DNA of 64,000 nucleotides. Source: Tolypothrix sp. FACHB-123 (GTDB lineage Bacteria; Cyanobacteriota; Cyanobacteriia; Cyanobacteriales; Nostocaceae). Of the stretch, positions 1 through 7,987 are shown piece after piece. A program made the position numbers and the translations under genes. Within the stretch, counting starts at the first letter, position 1; every line of letters begins with the position of its first letter. Location of the stretch: the NCBI RefSeq assembly GCF_014697075.1, contig NZ_JACJRE010000018.1, positions 1-64,000 of the forward strand, in the 5' to 3' direction. The notes under the pieces were generated by a model. It worked only from the letters and a program-made list of their open reading frames with translations, made no database searches and was not told the origin of the DNA.

Positions 1-101
1 AGTAGCGCGTCTAGTCTAATTTGTTGGGTTCAAAAAATGGAAATGCCATAATTGCGGAATAATATCATTAATCAACCAAACATTTTAAGGTTGCCGCGCT
101 A

Positions 102-131
102 GTAGGTTGGGTTGAGGAACGAAACCCAACA
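102..131. repeat. Dispersed 30 bp repeat, half of a palindromic element
   Basis: This stretch begins GTAGGTTGGGTTGAGG and is an exact reverse-complement match to 59167-59196. There it forms the right half of a longer palindrome; here only one half is present. It lies downstream of the small secreted-protein gene. Bases 1-101 hold nothing else that I can identify. Confidence 0.7.
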
Positions 132-188
132 TTTTCGCGACTTTGGTTTAGTAGTTTTGTTGATTTTGGTAACTAGTGATGTGACAGG

Positions 189-608
189 TTACTCGGCTGT
201 TACCGTTAAGCCATAAAAGTGATTTGTGGGGCCGCCATAACAAAAGATGTAATAATCTCCAGAAGATGGAACTTCATAGGTAAAGTTATTGCGTTTTGCA
301 TTCGCAGTCAGTACAGCCAATTGTTTACCATTTGTGTCAAAAACATAAACTCCTGCACGAGCACCTGTATTATCAACGTTAATTTCTAAGCTATTACCTT
401 TTTTGAGATTGAGCGTATAAACTCTATCAGTTGCTCCTCGAATTACCACTCCTACAGTAAAAGGTGAAAATTGTAACCGCGTGGATGGCGTGTTACGTAA
501 GAGATCTTTAACGTTTAAATGTTGCGCTTTTACAGGGGGTGCAAGCAACAAACTAGTTACGAATACAGTTAAGATGAGCTTTGAGCGCAAAGATAAAAAC
601 ATACTCAT
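189..608 (-). CDS. Small secreted protein with a beta-sandwich-like domain
   Basis: This 139-residue protein starts with a clear signal peptide: basic MSMFLSLRSK, a hydrophobic stretch, then cleavage near PPVKAQ at about residue 29. The mature part (about residues 45-139) alternates short hydrophobic strands with G/N turns. It ends in a pattern (FTYEVPSSGDYYIFCYGG) reminiscent of bacterial pre-peptidase C-terminal (PPC) domains, which are secreted beta-sandwiches. No catalytic residues are evident. It stands alone, with no co-directional neighbour close by. A periplasmic or extracellular location is well supported; the PPC-like fold is inference and the function is unknown. Confidence 0.7.
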   Translation of the reverse strand: MSMFLSLRSKLILTVFVTSLLLAPPVKAQHLNVKDLLRNTPSTRLQFSPFTVGVVIRGATDRVYTLNLKKGNSLEINVDNTGARAGVYVFDTNGKQLAVLTANAKRNNFTYEVPSSGDYYIFCYGGPTNHFYGLTVTAE

Positions 609-745
609 CGTTATAAATAAAATCCGTATAATCTTACCGGACTGAACTGTTGATTACAAGGTTTTTTGGTTACTTGCTGAGTTTGCAGTCAGCCAGTTAT
701 ATTTAATTGCGCCGACTGACTGAAAATCGAATTGCTAGATATTAC

Positions 746-837
746 AGGACTTACGCACAATTTACGGAAAATTGAACCGCAGAGGACGCACAGTCCACAG
801 AGGAATAAGAGTTTCGGAGATTTCTGGCGTAAGTTCT
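746..837. repeat. MITE-like element with GACTTACGC/GCGTAAGT ends
   Basis: A 92 bp non-coding element starts AGGACTTACGC and ends GCGTAAGTTCT, so its ends are inverted repeats. The interior (AACCGCAGAGGACGCA and so on) matches no gene. It ends 3 bp from the stop codon of the DeoR-type regulator. Single ends of the same family occur near 4082, 11290, 46430 and 59200. The pattern is typical of short mobile repeats in filamentous cyanobacteria. Confidence 0.6.
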
Positions 838-840
838 ATA

Positions 841-1605
841 TTATTCATCCTCATCGCGAATAATTGTTAAACCTAAATCCTTATACGCCGCCAACATATC
901 ATTAGATACTGTGGGTGCAGTGACAAGATAAGTCAATGCATGAATTGACTCGACTACATAAGGTGCGGCTGTGTCTAACTTTTGCGCTGTGACTAATCCG
1001 ACTACCTCAGCCGAACCCGCAATCATGGCGCGTTTCACATGGGCTTCATCTAAATTTGGCACACTAATTCCCACTTCTGGATGCAAACTGCACACTCCTA
1101 ACATGCACAAATCTGCACGAATCATCCGCAATGACTCAATGGTGACTGTACCGACGTTAACTAAGGCTTTTTTGTAGAGCTTACCGCCTAACATCACAAC
1201 TTCTATATAATGATGTTCCGCTAAAGCGATCGCAATTGGTGGGCTATTCGTCACCACAGTAGCTTGCAAATCTGGCGGTAAATGGCGCGTTACTTGCAGC
1301 GTTGTTGTCCCGCCATCTAATATTACCACCTGCCCCGGACAAACTAATTTAGCTGCGGCACGCGCGATCGCTTCTTTTTCTTTCGGTGCTTGTTTTTGGC
1401 GATCTGCATAACTGGCGGTTGCTGGAGAAGTCAGCAATGCACCACCATGTACCCTCTGTAAAAGTCCCGCTTCTGCAAGTTCACGCAAATCCCGCCGAAT
1501 CGTATCTTCGGAAACCTTCAATACAGCACTCAGTTCCGTTGATAGCACCTTCTTATCACGATGGAGAAGTTCAAGAATGAATTGTCGGCGTTCAGCAGTC
1601 AACAT
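841..1605 (-). CDS. DeoR/GlpR-family transcriptional regulator
   Basis: This 254-residue protein has an N-terminal DeoR-type helix-turn-helix (about residues 1-57; VSEDTIRRDLRELAEAGLLQ with the family RRDL core). A DeoR sensor domain follows, of the ribose-5-phosphate isomerase-like fold, with VILDGGTTTLQ and VVTNSPPIA, the loops that bind phosphorylated sugars in this family. Length is normal (about 250). It is transcribed divergently from a transketolase gene 490 bp away, so control of that gene or of pentose-phosphate metabolism is a reasonable inference. No operator was identified, and the actual effector cannot be told from sequence. Confidence 0.9.
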   Translation of the reverse strand: MLTAERRQFILELLHRDKKVLSTELSAVLKVSEDTIRRDLRELAEAGLLQRVHGGALLTSPATASYADRQKQAPKEKEAIARAAAKLVCPGQVVILDGGTTTLQVTRHLPPDLQATVVTNSPPIAIALAEHHYIEVVMLGGKLYKKALVNVGTVTIESLRMIRADLCMLGVCSLHPEVGISVPNLDEAHVKRAMIAGSAEVVGLVTAQKLDTAAPYVVESIHALTYLVTAPTVSNDMLAAYKDLGLTIIRDEDE

Positions 1606-2094
1606 AAAAATTTTCCTGAAGTTGCGTTTTTAATCTTGAAATTGCACGTTTGTGAGTTTATACTTATTGCATAAAGTCCAATACCAGCAAATCACAAGCA
1701 TTAGACTCAATCTGATGTCCGCCTAATTGCCGATCAATAAAAATACCCCCGTGCCCATTGCTCTGAATCTCCACAGAGTAAGGGTTTCAATTGACATGTG
1801 TCAACCCATCGATCAGTGTTTAACCGGACTTGATATAACTCCTAACTGCTTCTTCCTATACCAGGAGGGAGACAATTCAGCCTATCTTCTGTCAAAAGAG
1901 AGATTGCTGCTAGGGTTATTCATTTCACAATAGCGGTAAAGTGCATGTTTTCGTACATTTAACCGTATCTTCACTTGCATACAAGCAGATTCGTGCAAAC
2001 TTGATTTTTGACGGTTGACGGTTGACTGATGACAGTTGACTGTTCTCAATGCCCAATGCCAAATGCCCAATAATTAACAAAGGACAAATAACAA
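1606..2094. other. Divergent intergenic region, deoR-like to transketolase
   Basis: This 489 bp contains no convincing gene. It holds the promoters of both flanking divergent genes, none of which I could assign. From about 2008 to 2045 there is a degenerate (TTGACGG/TTGACTG) repeat tract, and next to it a few CCCAATGC-type heptamer remnants (2046-2072). Both recur in other intergenic regions of the window. AAGGAC at about 2081 may be the ribosome binding site for the transketolase. Confidence 0.5.
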
Positions 2095-3996
2095 ATGACT
2101 AAATTCCCTATCGATCTCGGTGCTTACAAATATTTAGCGCTCAATCCTGGGAATGCTACCCTAACAGCAGAACAGCGAGATACGCTCAAGGCAAATATTC
2201 AACTTTGCCGAGATGCGATCGTGTTTTTTACAGCCACAGGTGCGGCTAGAGGCGTAGGCGGGCACACTGGCGGCCCCTATGATACAGTTCCAGAAGTGAT
2301 GATTCTTGATGCTTTCTTCCGGGGTGCGGCTGAACAATTTGTGCCGATTTTCTTTGATGAAGCCGGACATCGCGTGGCTACTCAGTATCTCATGTCAGCG
2401 CTACACGGGGATTTACCCGCAGAGCAGCTTCTACAATATCGTGCAGCCCATTCTCATTTACCGGGGCATCCAGAATTAGGATTTACGCCTGGTGTAAAAT
2501 TTAGCTCTGGACGTTTGGGGCATGTGTGGCCTTACGTAAATGGTATCGCAATGGCGAACCCTGGAAAAGTGGTTTTCTGTCTCGGTTCCGATGGTTCCCA
2601 GCAAGAAGGTAACGATGCAGAAGCGGCGCGTTTGGCGATCGCGCAACATCTCAATGTTAAACTCATTATTGATGATAATGATGTCACTATCGCCGGACAT
2701 CCTTCTAAATATTTACCTGGGTTCACCGTCGCCAAAACCTTAGAAGGACATGGTTTAAAGATACTTGAGGGCGATGGGGAAGATTTAGACGATTTGTACA
2801 GCCGCCTTTGCACAGCTGTAAATACACCAGGCGCGATCGCAGTTATTAACAAACGTCCCATGTGTCCCGGTATTGCAGGTTTAGAAGGCTCAACCCACGG
2901 ACATGATGTGATTTCCGTCGATTTGGCGCTTAAATATCTCGAATCTCGCGGACAAACTGCGGCGGTGGAATACCTGAAAAATATCGAAAAACCCAAGCAA
3001 ACCTATACATTTCTCGGTGCTAGCGACAAATGGGGCGCAAACCGCAACGTTTTTGGGGAAGCTGTGGTAAATGTCCTCAGTCGCATGAGTGAAGCCGAAC
3101 GCAAGGAGAAAGTCAGAGTAATTGATAGCGACTTAGAAGGCTCCTGTGGATTGAAGAAAATCCACGATACCTATCCCGAAGTATTTATCCCCTCAGGCAT
3201 CATGGAACGGGGTAATTTCTCGGCTGCGGCTGGGTTTGGGATGGTAAAAGGCAAACAAGGGATTTTCGCCACCTTCAGCGCCTTTTTAGAAATGTGCATT
3301 TCCGAAATTACAATGGCGCGGTTAAACCAATCTAACGTTCTCTGTCATTTTTCCCATGCAGGTATCGATGACATGGCGGATAATACCTGTCACTTCGGCT
3401 TAAATAATATGTTTGCCGATAATGGCTTGGATGATCGCTATGACACAAAACTCTACTTTCCCGCCGATGTCAATCAAATGACAGCTTGTGTAGAAGCTAT
3501 ATTTTCCGATCCGGGATTGCGGTTTATTTTCTCCACCCGTTCCAAAGTCCCGAATATATTGGATAGTAAGGGTAATGAATTGTTTGGCGATGGTTACAAA
3601 TTTATCCCCGGTAAAGATGAAATCATCCGCGAAGGAAGCCAAGGTTATATAGTCAGCTTTGGCGATGCTTTATACCGTTCCTTGGATGCGGTAGAACGCT
3701 TAAAACAGGAAGGCTTAGATGTGGGTTTGATTAACAAACCGACTTTAAATGTCGTGGATGAAGAAGCGATCGCTAAAATTGGTAAAGCACCCTTTGTTTT
3801 AGTCGTCGAAGCCTTCAACCGTCGCACAGGCTTAGGTAGCCGTTTCGGTACCTGGTTATTAGAACGGGGGTTAACTCCCAAATATGCCCACCTGGGAACT
3901 TATAAAGAAGGTTGCGGTGGTTTGTGGGAACAGTACCCGCATCAAGGTATCGATCCAGTGGGCATTATCAAGAAAGTGAAAGAATTAGTTGGCTAG
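2095..3996 (+). CDS. Transketolase (short-type)
   Basis: This is a 633-residue thiamine-diphosphate enzyme, presumably moving two-carbon ketol units between sugar phosphates in the Calvin and pentose-phosphate pathways. The N-terminal TPP domain includes GGHTGGPYD (about residue 57), HVWPYVNG and GSDGSQQEGND (about 163), followed by the DDNDVT metal/diphosphate segment. The middle pyrimidine-binding domain includes GIMERGNFSAAAGFGM, and a C-terminal transketolase domain follows. It is somewhat shorter than classic cyanobacterial TktA (about 670) and has a different N-terminus, so it may be a second, specialised transketolase. The divergent DeoR-type regulator suggests substrate-responsive control. 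Donor and acceptor specificity is not deducible. Confidence 0.88.
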   Translation: MTKFPIDLGAYKYLALNPGNATLTAEQRDTLKANIQLCRDAIVFFTATGAARGVGGHTGGPYDTVPEVMILDAFFRGAAEQFVPIFFDEAGHRVATQYLMSALHGDLPAEQLLQYRAAHSHLPGHPELGFTPGVKFSSGRLGHVWPYVNGIAMANPGKVVFCLGSDGSQQEGNDAEAARLAIAQHLNVKLIIDDNDVTIAGHPSKYLPGFTVAKTLEGHGLKILEGDGEDLDDLYSRLCTAVNTPGAIAVINKRPMCPGIAGLEGSTHGHDVISVDLALKYLESRGQTAAVEYLKNIEKPKQTYTFLGASDKWGANRNVFGEAVVNVLSRMSEAERKEKVRVIDSDLEGSCGLKKIHDTYPEVFIPSGIMERGNFSAAAGFGMVKGKQGIFATFSAFLEMCISEITMARLNQSNVLCHFSHAGIDDMADNTCHFGLNNMFADNGLDDRYDTKLYFPADVNQMTACVEAIFSDPGLRFIFSTRSKVPNILDSKGNELFGDGYKFIPGKDEIIREGSQGYIVSFGDALYRSLDAVERLKQEGLDVGLINKPTLNVVDEEAIAKIGKAPFVLVVEAFNRRTGLGSRFGTWLLERGLTPKYAHLGTYKEGCGGLWEQYPHQGIDPVGIIKKVKELVG

Positions 3997-4139
3997 ATAA
4001 AGTGCGATCGCTAAAATAGCATTGAAAAATCTAGCTATAAGCCTTGAAAACTATACCTGTTATTTTGGCTTTTCTGTCAATGCGTAAGTTCTATACCTAT
4101 CGTTAGAGATGGTAGAGCAAGTGCTGACGTAAAATGTAG

Positions 4140-4180
4140 AATCCCCACCCTTAATCAAATCTAGGGTGGGGAATTTTAAT
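4140..4180 (+). terminator. Hairpin plus T-rich tail
   Basis: AATCCCCACCCT pairs with AGGGTGGGG(A)ATT across an 11-base loop and is followed by TTTTAAT. It lies 145 bp past the transketolase and 31 bp before the next gene. It could end transketolase transcription, or be a short dispersed repeat that acts as a terminator. Confidence 0.5.
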
Positions 4181-4210
4181 ACTTAGAACAAATTTTGACA
4201 GGATAGAGCA

Positions 4211-4606
4211 ATGCGTCGCTTTACTGTGTTTACAGTTTTGTATCTAACCGTAGGAACTTGTTTAGCCGCAATCGCGCTTCAGCAACCTGACACCGCTTCA
4301 CAGCTTAAAAACGTTCTGTTCTTCAATGTAGGGCTATTGTACCTTTTCGCAGTGCTTAGTACCTTTCAGTTTTGGCGGCAATACCTTCTCAATAGTCACA
4401 GTAGACTCCGTGAGCGAGCTGTATGGAGGCAAAAAATAGGCGCGATTGCTCCCTGGCTAATCATTGCCACAACGCTTTTTTCCTTCGTCTTTATCGTGCT
4501 GACTGAAAACTGGACAAATTATGCAATCGGACAAGCAGCAACGACGCTAACGATCATCTTGTTATGTGTTGAACAGCTTTTCATCAGACATCGAAACTCA
4601 TTATAA
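4211..4606 (+). CDS. Small four-helix membrane protein, unknown
   Basis: The product is 131 residues, almost entirely membrane segments. Hydrophobic stretches lie at about 5-22, 33-52, 76-96 and 104-124. A charged cytoplasmic-type loop (SHSRLRERAVWRQK, about residues 58-71) separates helices 2 and 3. No family motif was recognised. It starts with ATG 31 bp after a terminator-like hairpin and has no co-directional partner downstream, so it looks monocistronic. The even spacing of helices and the bounded length argue for a real gene. Confidence 0.6.
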   Translation: MRRFTVFTVLYLTVGTCLAAIALQQPDTASQLKNVLFFNVGLLYLFAVLSTFQFWRQYLLNSHSRLRERAVWRQKIGAIAPWLIIATTLFSFVFIVLTENWTNYAIGQAATTLTIILLCVEQLFIRHRNSL

Positions 4607-4791
4607 GCGAAACTCAACGACTGACTTGAAATTAAATAATTCTCGCAACATATCAATATATTCTAGAGGGCATGGCAGTGCCAGTGCCCCTACAATCTGC
4701 CCCATTATTTTTGCAATTGGTATAAGATTTCACAGGTATGAAGCATTATTAGCTTTTCCCATGCCCAATGCCCCATGCCCAATGCCCAATC

Positions 4792-7593
4792 TCAATTCAT
4801 CCGCCGCCAATTGCCAGAAGGAATAAAACTCGCCCAAAAATAAGGATGCTGATATTGCGGATTATTGAGTAACTCTAACTGCACCTCTCGCAACGCTTCA
4901 TGTCTACCCTTGCCCGCTTGCAATTTCTCATAATATTTCACCATTAAATCTTTAGTGCCATCATCAGCTACTTGCCACAAACTTAACAGTTGAGTTTGCG
5001 AACCTGCAATTACCAAAGCACGACGCAAGCCGTAAACACCGCCACCAATTTTCACATCACCTAGTCCAGTTTCACAAGCAGATAAAACTACTAATTCTGT
5101 GCCGCGTAAATTTAAACCAGCAACTTCTAAAGCTGTGAAAACTCCATCATCTGTATCAGTTTTTTGTTGACGGTTGTTGAAACCAGCTAAAGCTAAACCA
5201 GAACGTAATAAGGGATTTTCTACATTTAAAGCTGGGGTTTTATCTAATTGCTGATTAAAATCATTGGTTGGTGGTTTAACTTCTTCATCTGGTAAAAAGA
5301 ATCCATGAGTAGCTAAATGTAAAATCCTCGGTGCATTTAATTGTTTAATAGCGGCTTCTGTGGCTTGTTTTCCTAAGATGATATTTGTCTGGGGAAGAAT
5401 CTTTTGGATTTGTTGCCCTTCGGCTAAAGTCGCTGCCAATGGATAAAATTTTAAATTAGCAAAGTCAATAGAACGTTTATTTTCAGAACCACGAGATTTA
5501 GCTGCAACTGTGGTATCTTGTTGTTCGTAGTCAATATCTGCAAAAACTACAGGATTTGCGGTGGCTTTAGCTGTGGTTTGCAAGCTGAGTAAGTCTCGCC
5601 CAGTGGTGAGGTAAGAGAAAGCGTAACGCTGGACGAGATATTGATTTTGCTCATCTTTGAGGGCTTCAAAGGGTATCAAGTTTAACTGCCCATCTGGTGA
5701 AAGCAACAGGTGACGCGCATCACCTAACAGGGGACGAATGGGAGCCATGATTTGCTCATCTAAAGCGCGGGCGGCTTTTTGGAGGCGAGATTCCGGGGTG
5801 TTGCCATCAGCTGGTTTGGGGACAATTCCACCCCGTTGTTTGGAATTAGTGTTATTTTCTTGAGTAAATGCTGGCGCATACACCAAAACCTGGCGGAAAC
5901 TCGCAACAGATTTATCAATAGTTGCAGCATCACCCAAATCAACCCACTTCGGCTCACCCGCAGCACGCAATACCACTGCTGCATAACGCGGTTTACTCCA
6001 TTGTTCGCCTTTTTTAGCTTTGGGATTGTATGGCTTATATTGCACAATTTCCACCAATGCAGCATCCTGGGGAATTTGGGCTTGGATAGCAGCTAATTCC
6101 ACAGGTTGAATTGCTTGGCGGAACTCGGCACTTTTAGCACTTACCTGTTCTTCTAAGCGTTCTTGTTCGGCTTCTAGTTGTTTGATTTGCCCTTGATAAA
6201 CTTCAAATTTTACTTCCCCCTGTCCGCGATATACTAGGGCGGCTAACTGTTGCTGTACTTTCAACCAATCATCAAACAGCTTTTTGGTTTCTGGGTTGTT
6301 TGCTAACTGGGTGCGTAATGTCTGCACTGTGTCAGTCATGGCATCTAGCACTCGTCCTTTACGCCTCAGTACAGTAGTTAAGGCGAGTTTGGCTAATGTG
6401 GGGTTTTTGGTAGATTGTTGTAGGGCGAGGGAAATAGTAGCGTTGGTACTTTTACTAAACTTTTGAGCGTAGTTTTGTTTTCTTTGTTCTGAACCCACAG
6501 CATAAATGAGTTGCAAATTTTGTTCTTGAATTGCGAGTCCACGGGTGAAAAAATCAGTGGTGCGATTGATATCACCCTGTGCCCAATAAAGTCCTGCTAA
6601 GTTGTTCAGGCTAACTGCCACATTGGGATGTTCTTTACCCAGTACTTTCTCGTAAATAGCCAGAGAGCGAAGGTAAAGGGGTTCGGCTTTGGCATAACTC
6701 CCCTGTGAGTCATAAAGTTGAGCTAAATTGTTCAGGCTACTAGCCACATTGGGATGTTCTTTACCCAGTACTTTCTCGTAAATAGCCAGAGAGCGGAGGA
6801 ACAGGGGTTCAGCTTTGGCATAATTCCCCTGTGACTCGTAAAGTCCTGCTAAATTGTTCAGGCTAGTAGCCACATTGGGATGTTCTTTACCGAGTGCTTT
6901 CTCCAAAATTCCCAGGGAGCGGAGGAACAGGGGTTCGGCTTTGGCATAATTCCCCTGTGAGTCGTAAAGTGCAGCTAAATTGTTTAGGCTAGTTGCCACA
7001 TCGGGGTGTTCTTTACCCAGTACTTTCTCCCGAATCGCCAGGGAGCGGAGATAAAGGGGTTCAGCTTTGGCATAACGCCCCTGTTCCCTGTAAAGTGCAG
7101 CTAAATTGTTCAGGCTTAGTGCCACATCGAGATGTTCTTTACCCAGTACTTTCTCCCGAATTGTTAAAGCTTTTTCTGCAAGAGGGATGGCTTCACTATA
7201 TTTGCCTTGCTGATACAACTGCATCACTTGTTGACTCAGTCGCTCGGCTTCGGCTAATTCTGCGGACTGTTGGGCTGATAGTGGTGGTTGGGTTTGTCCG
7301 GCAACTTCCCTGGGTATACTCACCAGTAGTCCTAATGTCATTGCTGTAGCGATTGACCAAGTTAGCAATTTTATGGGGTTATGCTTGGGGGGTTGTGGCT
7401 GGGATAATTGAGGAGACAAGTTTTTCTGCTTCCTGGTGCGGGGGGTAAATACGGGGAAATTCGTAATTCGTAATTCGTAATTCGTAATTTTTAAGCGGGG
7501 AAGGTGGTTTTTGGCTGTTTTAGTTAGTATGGCAGGGTTTATCCGTAGTTTTGCGGGGATTATTTGAAGATTTAATAAAAGTTGTCTGAGCAT
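4792..7593 (-). CDS. TPR-CHAT protein (caspase-like peptidase domain)
   Basis: This is a 933-residue predicted TPR-CHAT protein. A hydrophobic signal-like segment ends near VAGQ (about residue 100). Tandem 42-residue TPRs follow, with LGKEH recurring five times in about residues 150-350 (NLAxLYxxQGxYAKAEPL). Next comes a helical linker, then a C-terminal CHAT domain with both catalytic signatures: LHLATHGFF (His, about 759) and VVLSACETGLG (Cys, about 838). CHAT domains are clan CD cysteine peptidases; cyanobacteria carry many, of mostly unknown substrates. The first 60 residues run over a TTCGTAA heptamer array, so the true start may lie downstream, near the signal segment (about 7338). The TPRs are near-identical at DNA level, implying recent tandem expansion. 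Confidence 0.85.
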   Translation of the reverse strand: MLRQLLLNLQIIPAKLRINPAILTKTAKNHLPRLKITNYELRITNFPVFTPRTRKQKNLSPQLSQPQPPKHNPIKLLTWSIATAMTLGLLVSIPREVAGQTQPPLSAQQSAELAEAERLSQQVMQLYQQGKYSEAIPLAEKALTIREKVLGKEHLDVALSLNNLAALYREQGRYAKAEPLYLRSLAIREKVLGKEHPDVATSLNNLAALYDSQGNYAKAEPLFLRSLGILEKALGKEHPNVATSLNNLAGLYESQGNYAKAEPLFLRSLAIYEKVLGKEHPNVASSLNNLAQLYDSQGSYAKAEPLYLRSLAIYEKVLGKEHPNVAVSLNNLAGLYWAQGDINRTTDFFTRGLAIQEQNLQLIYAVGSEQRKQNYAQKFSKSTNATISLALQQSTKNPTLAKLALTTVLRRKGRVLDAMTDTVQTLRTQLANNPETKKLFDDWLKVQQQLAALVYRGQGEVKFEVYQGQIKQLEAEQERLEEQVSAKSAEFRQAIQPVELAAIQAQIPQDAALVEIVQYKPYNPKAKKGEQWSKPRYAAVVLRAAGEPKWVDLGDAATIDKSVASFRQVLVYAPAFTQENNTNSKQRGGIVPKPADGNTPESRLQKAARALDEQIMAPIRPLLGDARHLLLSPDGQLNLIPFEALKDEQNQYLVQRYAFSYLTTGRDLLSLQTTAKATANPVVFADIDYEQQDTTVAAKSRGSENKRSIDFANLKFYPLAATLAEGQQIQKILPQTNIILGKQATEAAIKQLNAPRILHLATHGFFLPDEEVKPPTNDFNQQLDKTPALNVENPLLRSGLALAGFNNRQQKTDTDDGVFTALEVAGLNLRGTELVVLSACETGLGDVKIGGGVYGLRRALVIAGSQTQLLSLWQVADDGTKDLMVKYYEKLQAGKGRHEALREVQLELLNNPQYQHPYFWASFIPSGNWRRMN
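7459..7489. repeat. TTCGTAA heptanucleotide array inside a coding frame
   Basis: About four consecutive copies of TTCGTAA (reverse complement TTACGAA) lie within the 5' part of the CHAT-protein reading frame, where they encode the repetitive ITNYELRITN segment. Such heptamer arrays are typical of intergenic DNA in heterocystous cyanobacteria, which bears on where the gene really starts. Confidence 0.75.
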
Positions 7594-7858
7594 AGGAATC
7601 GCCTGACGCTGTTGGTGCTGAGTTTTTTGGCGTTGCGATTACATATATCTCTGACGGTTGAGGGGTTATGCAGTTTGTCATCGATTATCTCGTTTCCAGC
7701 CTCCGGCGGGAAATGCGTATTTGTTGGCTACCGCCTCGCTTGCTCATAAATTGAGACGGAGCCTCATGCTCTGTGGAGCTAGATGGAAAGTTGACTAAAT
7801 CTCTTTGCATACCCTGAATTTACTTCAGTAGACTCAAGTCCTGAATACGAAATAAATT

Positions 7859-7987
7859 AGGGAACTCCAAAAAATAAATTATTCCGTTCAAGTCGTTGAC
7901 GGTTGACAATTCACTGTTAACAGTCAACTGTCAACAGTGAACAATAGTAATGGTAGTAATGGAATATTTTTTTACTTGGAAGTCCCT
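7859..7987. mobile_element. MITE with about 27 bp imperfect terminal inverted repeats
   Basis: The left end AGGGAACTCCAA... and right end ...TTGGAAGTCCCT are imperfect inverted repeats that continue inward to ATTCC/GGAAT. The 129 bp contain no coding capacity, and the centre is a TTGACGGTTGAC-type tract that could fold back on itself. A diverged, right-truncated relative lies at 34319-34410. The last base of the element is part of the stop codon of the WGR gene, so insertion may have set that gene's 3' end. The rest of the 7594-7986 gap holds no gene that I can see. Confidence 0.65.
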
